Made by a program: the position numbers and the translations under genes
The notes under the pieces: model-generated
Told to the model about the DNA's origin: nothing
What the model saw: only the letters and a program-made list of their open reading frames with translations
The model's database searches: none
Shown: piece by piece, positions 58,294 to 64,000 of the stretch
Layout: every line of letters starts with the position of its first letter
Position numbering within the stretch: position 1 is the stretch's first letter
Assembly: GCF_010548275.1 (NCBI RefSeq)
Contig: NZ_JAAGLT010000035.1
Coordinates: 31,799 to 95,798 of the forward strand
Source: Streptomyces sp. SID12488
GTDB lineage: Bacteria > Actinomycetota > Actinomycetes > Streptomycetales > Streptomycetaceae
Reading direction: 5' to 3'
Length of the DNA stretch: 64,000 nucleotides

Positions 58294-59613
58294 TCACTTT
58301 GTGTCGTCCGGCGCCGTCCAAACCCCTGTGGCCTTCTCCGCTTCCCGGCCCTGGACCACCGCCGGCGCCGTCGAGTGGGACAGGAGGTCGCGGGAATCGT
58401 CCGGGAGGAGGAGGGTCACCTCCGCGTCCTGGCTGAAGCGGTACGGGCGGTGGTCGAGGAATTCCCCGAGATATCGCCGTATCCGCGACATCTCCGCGCG
58501 TACGGTCACCGTGCGGGCCGGATCGCCGAACACGTCGTCGGCCAGGCCCGCCGCGCTGCGGCCGGTGGGGTGCAGGGCCATGAGGTAGAGCAACTCGGCG
58601 TGCCGCGGACTCAGTTCGTGGGTCCAGGAACCCGCGGGGCCCGACACCGCCACCGACCAGCGACGCGGTCTGCGCAGGTCCAGGACGATCCGGGAGGCGC
58701 CGTGCGGCTCGGGCTCGTCCGCGGCGCGGATCAGCCAGCCGCCGGCCAGCGGTTCCACCGCGCACGCTCCCAGCACCGGCAGCAGGCGGCGGCCCGGGGA
58801 CAGCGCCTTGGGCAGAGCGACACGGTTCGTGTACGGCAGGCCGGTGACCGCGGCCGTCCAGCCGTCCCGGTCCACCGCCAGGGCCCGCCCACCGAGCCGC
58901 GCCAGCACCGGCGCCGCCGCCGAGCGCAGCCGCTCCAGCGACTGGTGGTGCCGCTCCCGCAGCCGCGCCTCGGCGAGCTTGGCGACCGAGTCGACCCAGG
59001 CGAGCGTGGCGGGGTGCACGGTCTCCAGCGGGCCGCTGACATCCACCACGCCGATCAGCCTGCCGTCGCGGGGGTCCAGGATGGGGGCGCCCGTGCACGT
59101 CCAGGTGGCGAGCGACCGTACGAAGTGCTCGGAGGCGAAGACCTGTACGGGGCGCCGGGCGACCGCCGGCGTGCCCACGCCGTTGGTGCCGACGACCTCC
59201 TCGGCCCAGTCGGCGCCGGGCTCTATCCCGAACCTGTCGGCCCTGCGCAGCACCGGTGTACTGCCCTCGCGCCACAGCACCGTGCCGTTCTCGTCCGCGA
59301 CGAGCATGATGTGCTGGGTGGCGTCCGCGACCGACAACAGCCCCTGTCGCAGCACCGGGAGGACATGCCGCAGCCGGGAGGTCTCGCGCCGCCGCTCCAG
59401 CTCCTCGTGGGTCAGCAGCCCTGTCCGGACGCCGTGGTCGGGGTCGACGCCGCTGCGCAGCATGCGGTCCCAGGACTGGCCGATCACCGGGCGGGGAGCC
59501 TGGAGCGGTCGCCGGCCGGTCAGGCGGGCCGCGCGTACGTCGCTGAGCAGCCGCGCCGCCTGCGCCGCGTCCCGAGCGGCGAGTTGCGCGACGTCCATCG
59601 GCGGATTCCCCAC
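58294..59613 (-). CDS. GAF-domain transcriptional regulator
   Basis: 439 residues from GTG 59613 behind GGGAGG. The N-terminal half (about 40-215) matches the sigma-54-activator-type sensor found in AcoR-like proteins: VIGQSWDRMLRSGVDPD, a GAF domain with GTNGVGTPAVARRPVQVFASEHFVRSLATWTCTGAPI and a LIGVVDVSGP strand. There is no AAA+ domain; instead the C-terminal 100 residues (LSPRHAELLYLMALHPTGRSAAGLADDVFGD..TVRAEMSRIRRYLG) form a winged-helix DNA-binding part. Such actinobacterial proteins control aldehyde or alcohol use. The AidB-like gene lies upstream on the same strand. Confidence 0.8.
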   Translation of the reverse strand: MGNPPMDVAQLAARDAAQAARLLSDVRAARLTGRRPLQAPRPVIGQSWDRMLRSGVDPDHGVRTGLLTHEELERRRETSRLRHVLPVLRQGLLSVADATQHIMLVADENGTVLWREGSTPVLRRADRFGIEPGADWAEEVVGTNGVGTPAVARRPVQVFASEHFVRSLATWTCTGAPILDPRDGRLIGVVDVSGPLETVHPATLAWVDSVAKLAEARLRERHHQSLERLRSAAAPVLARLGGRALAVDRDGWTAAVTGLPYTNRVALPKALSPGRRLLPVLGACAVEPLAGGWLIRAADEPEPHGASRIVLDLRRPRRWSVAVSGPAGSWTHELSPRHAELLYLMALHPTGRSAAGLADDVFGDPARTVTVRAEMSRIRRYLGEFLDHRPYRFSQDAEVTLLLPDDSRDLLSHSTAPAVVQGREAEKATGVWTAPDDTK

Positions 59614-59861
59614 TGTGTCCTCCCGACCCGTATTGATTGGATGTCTTATGGTGCCGCCCCAGGGGAGCGGAGGACTACAGTCCGCACACAGCCGCCAACA
59701 AGTTGCAACCCCCTGCAACCCTGGTGAACCGCCCTGCGGTGTCTGAAACTTGGGCGACGCCGCCAGCGCGGCGTCCGTGCTCCCGATCGATGCGGGGCAA
59801 GTGGGCGGGGGTGGTGCCGTGTCGGCGCAGCACCACCTCCGCCACATGAGCGGCCGGGTGG

Positions 59862-61496
59862 TTACGCCACCGGCCGGGCCCGCTCCACGACCGACGCCAG
59901 GTCCAGGGTGTGCGGGAGGGTACCGAAGGCGTTGCCCCAGTCGCCGCCCAGACGCGAGGCGCAGAACGTGTCGGCGGTCTCCGGCGGTGCGAACCGGACC
60001 AGCAGTGAGCCCTGGAGCACCAGCGCGATCCGCTCGACCAGCCGCCGTGCCCGGCCCTCGATGCCGTCCAGGTCGGCGAGTTCGGTCAGCAGGTCCTTGA
60101 TGGCACCGTCCAGGCGGTGGTCGGCTCCGCGCGCCTTCCCGACCTCCTGGAGGAACGCGTTGAGCGCGGCGGGCTCCCGCTGGATCGCCCGCAGCACATC
60201 CAGCGCCTGTACGTTCCCGGCGCCCTCCCAGATCGAGTTGAGCGGCGACTCGCGGAGCAGCCGGGGCATACCCGACTCCTCGACATAGCCGTTGCCGCCC
60301 AGGCACTCCGACGCCTCCACCACCAGCGGGGTGCAGCGTTTCGTCACCCAGTACTTCGCGGCCGGCAACGCGAGCCGCAGGAAGGCCCGTTCCTGCTCGC
60401 CCCCGTCGTCATAGGCGGCGGCCAGCCGCAGCGCGAGCGTCGTGGCCGCCTCCGACTCCAGGGCCAGATCGGCCAGTACGTTGCGCATCAGCGGCTTGTC
60501 GACGAGCTTTCCGCCGAAGGCCTCGCGGTACGCGCAGTGGTGGACGGCCTGGGCGACCGCCTGCCGCATCAGCGCGGCGGCGCCGAGCACGCAGTCGAGC
60601 CGGGTCGCCGAGACCATCTCGATGATGGTGCGCACCCCGCGCCCCTCGTCCCCGACCCGGCGCACCCACGTCCCGTCGAACTCGACCTCGGCGGAGGCAT
60701 TGGACCGGTTGCCCAGCTTGTCCTTGAGCCGCTGGATCCGGAACTCGTTGCGCGTGCCGTCCTCCAGCACGCGCGGCAGTAGAAAGCAGGTCACGCCGCC
60801 GGGGGCCTGCGCCAGCACCAGGAAGCCGTCCGACATGGGCGCCGAGCAGAACCACTTGTGGCCCGTCAGCTCGTACGTCCCGTCCTCGGCGAGCGGCCTC
60901 GCGACGGTCGTGTTGGCCCGTACGTCGCTCCCGCCCTGCTTCTCCGTCATACCCATCCCGAAGAGCACACCGGTCTTCCGGTCCGCCGGCCCGAGCCCCT
61001 CCTCGTACACGGTGGACGTCAGCCGGGGCTCCCACTCGGCGGCGAGCGCCGGGTCGGTGCGCAGCGCGGGCACCGCCGCGTGGGTCATCGACAGCGGGCA
61101 GCCGTGGCCCGCCTCGGCCTGCGACCAGACCACGAACCCCGCGGCCCGCCGCACATGCCCGCCCGGCCGTGTCCAGGCCGCCGTCATCCCGGCCGAGACG
61201 CCCTTGCCGAGCAGCCGGTGCCAGGCCGGATGGAACTCCACCTCGTCGATCCGGTTGCCGTACCGGTCGTGCGTCCGCAGTTTCGGGGGGTTCTCGTTGG
61301 CGAGCGCTCCCCATTCCTGCACCTGTGCCGACCCGGCGGACTGTCCCAGCCCGGAGAGGTCGTCCCGGGCCTCCTCCAGAAGCCCGGGGTCCAGGTGCCG
61401 CTCGACGGCCGCGACCAGGGCCTTGTCGGCGGTGAACACGTCATATCCGACCAGGGGCGGCACCTGGTTGGTCACGGTGTGGGTGCTGGCTGCCAT
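59862..61496 (-). CDS. AidB-like acyl-CoA dehydrogenase
   Basis: 544 residues, the length of AidB rather than of normal acyl-CoA dehydrogenases (about 380). FAD-binding GMGMTEKQGGSDVRANTT and GHKWFCSAPMSDGFLVLAQ blocks and the RLDCVLGAAALMRQAVAQAVHHCAYR and ECLGGNGYVEESGMPRLLRESPLNSIWEGAGNVQALD blocks are those of AidB. The extra C-terminal helices bind DNA in E. coli AidB. It may protect DNA against alkylation or act on an acyl substrate. No ada gene is seen nearby. Confidence 0.9.
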   Translation of the reverse strand: MAASTHTVTNQVPPLVGYDVFTADKALVAAVERHLDPGLLEEARDDLSGLGQSAGSAQVQEWGALANENPPKLRTHDRYGNRIDEVEFHPAWHRLLGKGVSAGMTAAWTRPGGHVRRAAGFVVWSQAEAGHGCPLSMTHAAVPALRTDPALAAEWEPRLTSTVYEEGLGPADRKTGVLFGMGMTEKQGGSDVRANTTVARPLAEDGTYELTGHKWFCSAPMSDGFLVLAQAPGGVTCFLLPRVLEDGTRNEFRIQRLKDKLGNRSNASAEVEFDGTWVRRVGDEGRGVRTIIEMVSATRLDCVLGAAALMRQAVAQAVHHCAYREAFGGKLVDKPLMRNVLADLALESEAATTLALRLAAAYDDGGEQERAFLRLALPAAKYWVTKRCTPLVVEASECLGGNGYVEESGMPRLLRESPLNSIWEGAGNVQALDVLRAIQREPAALNAFLQEVGKARGADHRLDGAIKDLLTELADLDGIEGRARRLVERIALVLQGSLLVRFAPPETADTFCASRLGGDWGNAFGTLPHTLDLASVVERARPVA

Positions 61497-61722
61497 ACAA
61501 GGAACCTACCGTCCCTGCTGACTGACCAGGAGCGATCCCGTTCAGCCGCACGCCCCGCCCTCACGACCTGGCCGGTCGGGTACGGCCGGAGGCGAGCCCC
61601 AGACGCCGTACCCGGTGTCCCAGGTCGCACGACCACGTCGGCCCGACCGGCCCAGGACTCCGCAGGCCCGCGAGCGGACGGTCACACGATCGAGCGAACC
61701 AGGCCTCGACCGTTCCCACCCG

Positions 61723-62730
61723 TCAGGCCGGCCGGGAGAGTGCCGCCAGTTCGTCGGAGGCGCGGGACGCCAGGTTCTGGCCGGCGGCCTGCTCGCCCTG
61801 GAGGGCCTCCAGCCAGCCGGGGTGGTACACGGTGTCGAGGTAGCGCTCGCCGAGGTCCGGTGCGATGGCCACCGCGGTGAGGTCGCGGCCGTCGTGCCGG
61901 TCCAGCCACTCGGTCGCCCCGCTGATCACCGTGCCCGTGGACCCGCCGAACAGGAAGCCCCGGGAGGCCAGCCGGTGGCAGACGCGCACAGCGTCCGGTT
62001 CCTCGACGTGGATCACCTCGTCGATGTACGACTCGTCGAGCAGCTGCGGCCGTACGCTCGTGCCCAGGCCCGGGATCATCCGGGGCCCGGGCGGACCCCC
62101 GAAGGTGACCGAGCCGACGGCGTCCACGGCGACGATCCGCACCCGCCGGTTCCACTGCCAGAACCAGCGCGCGCAGCCCATCAGCGTGCCGGTGGTCCCG
62201 GCGCCGACGAACAGGACGTCCAGGCCCGGAAACCGGCGGGCGATGGCGGGAGCCGTCGTACGGTAGTGCGCCCGCCAGTTCCCGTCGTTGGCGTACTGGT
62301 TGAGCCAGACATACCGCTCGTCAGAGGCGCACAGCGCGCGGACGTACCCGATCCGGGCGCCCAGGAAACCGCCGTGCAGGTCGGGCTGGTCGATGACGTG
62401 CACCCGGCTGCCCAGCGCCTCCATCAGACGGATCGCCTGCGCGTTGCAGCGGGAGTCCGTCACGCACAGGAACCGGTATCCCCGGCTCGCCGCGAGGACA
62501 CTGAGCGCCACGCCCAGGTTGCCCGAGGAGGACTCCACGAGAACGGAGCCCGGACGCAGCCTGCCGTCCCGTTCGGCGGCCGTCACCATCTCGTAGGCGG
62601 CCTTCATCTTGATCGAACCGGCGAAGTTGAAGCCCTCGCACTTCAGATAGAGGGGGATGCCCACGGTGGCCCGGAGGTCGACGTAGAGCTCATCCTCGTT
62701 GAAGTCCGATGGCTGGGAAATGACTGGCAT
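61723..62730 (-). CDS. sbnA: SbnA-like PLP enzyme for L-2,3-diaminopropionate (O-phosphoserine:glutamate type)
   Basis: 335 residues from ATG 62730 behind GGGGGA. Beta-family PLP fold like cysteine synthase, with the Schiff-base Lys in NFAGSIKMKAA (about Lys41), SSSGNLGVALS phosphate/substrate loop (67-75) and GAGTTGTLMGCARWF glycine loop. The Phe-Ala-Gly-Ser-Ile-Lys context is that of SbnA rather than CysK. SbnA joins O-phosphoserine and glutamate to N-(1-amino-1-carboxy-2-ethyl)glutamate. The SbnB-like gene lies just upstream. The product serves siderophores and non-ribosomal peptides. Confidence 0.85.
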   Translation of the reverse strand: MPVISQPSDFNEDELYVDLRATVGIPLYLKCEGFNFAGSIKMKAAYEMVTAAERDGRLRPGSVLVESSSGNLGVALSVLAASRGYRFLCVTDSRCNAQAIRLMEALGSRVHVIDQPDLHGGFLGARIGYVRALCASDERYVWLNQYANDGNWRAHYRTTAPAIARRFPGLDVLFVGAGTTGTLMGCARWFWQWNRRVRIVAVDAVGSVTFGGPPGPRMIPGLGTSVRPQLLDESYIDEVIHVEEPDAVRVCHRLASRGFLFGGSTGTVISGATEWLDRHDGRDLTAVAIAPDLGERYLDTVYHPGWLEALQGEQAAGQNLASRASDELAALSRPA

Positions 62731-62829
62731 GTTGTCCCCCTGTGTGCGGCGCACCTGTGCTCGGCCCGCCTGATCTGTGGCACCGCACCCGGTGACCGGG
62801 CGCTGCGACCGACCCCCCCCCGGGAGGGT

Positions 62830-63867
62830 TCAGCCGTGCCGGCGCAGTTCGTGGAAGAAGTTGTCGACGACACGCAGTTCGCCGCGGCGGGCCACCTCGT
62901 CGTGGACGAACCTGCCGACGGCGAGGTCGAGCACTCCGAGGCCGAAGGGCGAGAACACCACCGGCCGGTCCACCGGGACCCTCGTGCGCCCGGTGAGTAC
63001 GTCGTCCAGCGTGCCGTCGATGAACTCACGGCAGCCGGTGAGCTGTTCGGCCAGATGCGGCGAGGTCTCCGCCTTCAGGCAGTGCTCGACGTCGTCCACG
63101 AAGTTCGCCGAGGCGAGCAGGATCTCGGGAGCGAGATCGCGGAGCGAGACATGCAGGACGAGCGGATGGTGGTCGAACCACGACACGTCGTGGATGTGCG
63201 GTTTCGCGGCGACGGTGGCGAACACCAGCAGGTCGCTCGACCTGACGAGCTGTTCGGCGCTGTCGTGCACGGTGACCTTGCCGGCCCCGTCCGACCGCTC
63301 CAGATAGCCCCGGAAGCCGGTCGCGCTGTCGGCGGACAGGTCGTACACGCCCGTCTCGTCGAACTCCCAGCCGGTGGCGGCCAGATAGGTGTGGATGTAG
63401 CGGGCGATGAGCCCGGTGCCGACGAACCCCACGCGCGTGGGCCGGGCGCGTCCCCGGCTCAGCCGGTCGGCGGCCAGCGCGGCCGAGGCCGCTGTGCGGG
63501 AGGCGCTGATGATGGAGCTCTCCAGGCAGGCGAACGGATAGCCCGTGTCGTGGTCGTTGAGGATCAGCACGGCCGACGCCCGCGGAATCCCGGCCGCCAC
63601 GTTCTCCGGGAAACTGGAGACCCACTTCAGCCCGTCCACGTGCACGTCCCCGCCGATCGACGCGGGCAGCGCGATGATGCGCGACGACGGACGGTCCGGG
63701 AACCGCAGGAAGTACGAGGGCGGGTTCACCGAGTCCCCGGCCCCGTGCAGCCGGTACACCGTCTCGACCAGGTCGACGACGTCCGACTCCCTCCCCTGCA
63801 GGGCCTGTTGGACCTGCTCACCGGAGACGACGGAGAACGGCGGGACCGTGACAGGGTTCGTGGTCAT
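62830..63867 (-). CDS. sbnB: SbnB-like dehydrogenase for L-2,3-diaminopropionate
   Basis: 345 residues from ATG 63867. Ornithine cyclodeaminase/mu-crystallin fold: GLKWVSSFPEN with a conserved Lys (81), VGFVGTGLIARY Rossmann site (146-157, Gly148/150/152) and FVDDVEHC. SbnB cleaves the SbnA product oxidatively with NAD to L-2,3-diaminopropionate and 2-oxoglutarate. It is upstream of SbnA with 99 bases between that include a run of nine C. The combination strongly supports the pathway. The rest of a biosynthetic cluster probably lies beyond 64000. Confidence 0.87.
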   Translation of the reverse strand: MTTNPVTVPPFSVVSGEQVQQALQGRESDVVDLVETVYRLHGAGDSVNPPSYFLRFPDRPSSRIIALPASIGGDVHVDGLKWVSSFPENVAAGIPRASAVLILNDHDTGYPFACLESSIISASRTAASAALAADRLSRGRARPTRVGFVGTGLIARYIHTYLAATGWEFDETGVYDLSADSATGFRGYLERSDGAGKVTVHDSAEQLVRSSDLLVFATVAAKPHIHDVSWFDHHPLVLHVSLRDLAPEILLASANFVDDVEHCLKAETSPHLAEQLTGCREFIDGTLDDVLTGRTRVPVDRPVVFSPFGLGVLDLAVGRFVHDEVARRGELRVVDNFFHELRRHG

Positions 63868-63938
63868 GAGGCTGTCCTACCTTTCAAGAGTGGTTGCTCT
63901 GGTCATTCGTAAGATCGGAGGACCCAGGGGCTCTGGGT

Positions 63939-64000
63939 ATGGCTGTCATGGGCGAGACCACTCGATGGCTTAAGGGACTTGGCCACCTGGAGCCCCGCGA
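63939..64000 (+). CDS. Possible start of a divergent gene, cut by window end
   Basis: ATG 63939 follows AGGGG at eight bases and stays open to the edge (MAVMGETTRWLKGLGHLEPR). Codon usage is mixed and only 20 codons are visible, so this is weak. If real, it would be divergent from sbnB and share its promoter. Confidence 0.25.
   Translation, partial: MAVMGETTRWLKGLGHLEPR

Noticed and set aside
1..64000. CRISPR arrays, tRNA/rRNA genes, transposases or attachment sites
   Set aside because: I looked for repeats with regular spacing, clover-leaf arms with CCA-type ends and transposase motifs, and saw none.

Overview
The window is high-GC actinobacterial chromosome, almost certainly Streptomyces. 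Third codon positions are nearly all G or C, and GTG/TTG starts are common. A two-domain geosmin synthase, a gamma-butyrolactone (GBL) receptor/AfsA pair, a subtilisin inhibitor, TTA-containing regulatory and secretion genes, and three copies of common Streptomyces intergenic repeats all agree. From memory, the order cprB - DUF89 gene - geosmin synthase, followed further on by cysN-D-C-H and sulfite reductase, resembles the Streptomyces coelicolor SCO6071-SCO6102 segment; I could not check this by search.

Layout. Positions 1-7.8 kb hold cell-envelope and secreted functions: an LCP ligase cut by the window edge, a TatA-like protein, an S51 peptidase, a DUF6230/DUF6114 membrane pair, a small secreted protein, an anchored AA10 lytic polysaccharide monooxygenase and a secreted S8 protease with a P-domain. 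Positions 7.9-14.9 kb form a hormone/odorant locus: an NmrA-like reductase, a GBL receptor, a divergent AfsA homologue, a CprB-type receptor, a DUF89 protein and geosmin synthase. A frameshifted gene remnant follows (about 14.98-15.35 kb). Positions 15.4-19.2 kb carry PDZ, metallophosphoesterase, M24 peptidase and phosphotransferase genes. Positions 19.2-29.9 kb carry treZ, treY and glgX (glycogen to trehalose), with an FHA protein, two paralogous M14 peptidases and an SSI-type inhibitor between treZ and treY.

Positions 30.1-36.6 kb carry a copper-amine-oxidase-like protein split over two genes, a HEPN protein, a DEDDh exonuclease and an EamA transporter/LysR pair. Positions 36.6-46.4 kb carry a phosphotransferase, a sugar ABC importer without its own ATPase, an MMPL exporter and small metabolic genes. 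Positions 46.4-55.9 kb form one sulfur-assimilation block on the minus strand: a leader peptide, then sir, a zinc-ribbon protein, cysH, cysC, cysD, cysN, a Cys-ending mini-ORF, a sulfonate-type ABC importer and a CbiX-like chelatase. Most of these genes are joined by ATGA or TGATG overlaps. Positions 56-61.5 kb hold a GNAT, an unknown secreted protein, a GAF regulator and an AidB-like acyl-CoA dehydrogenase. The right edge (61.7-63.9 kb) holds an SbnA/SbnB-like pair predicted to make L-2,3-diaminopropionate, probably the border of a natural-product cluster that continues outside.

The most notable themes are the GBL-geosmin locus with three TTA codons and two candidate ARE operators, the protease/inhibitor module between treZ and treY, the split amine oxidase with an altered cofactor motif, and the two short leader-type ORFs in the sulfur block.
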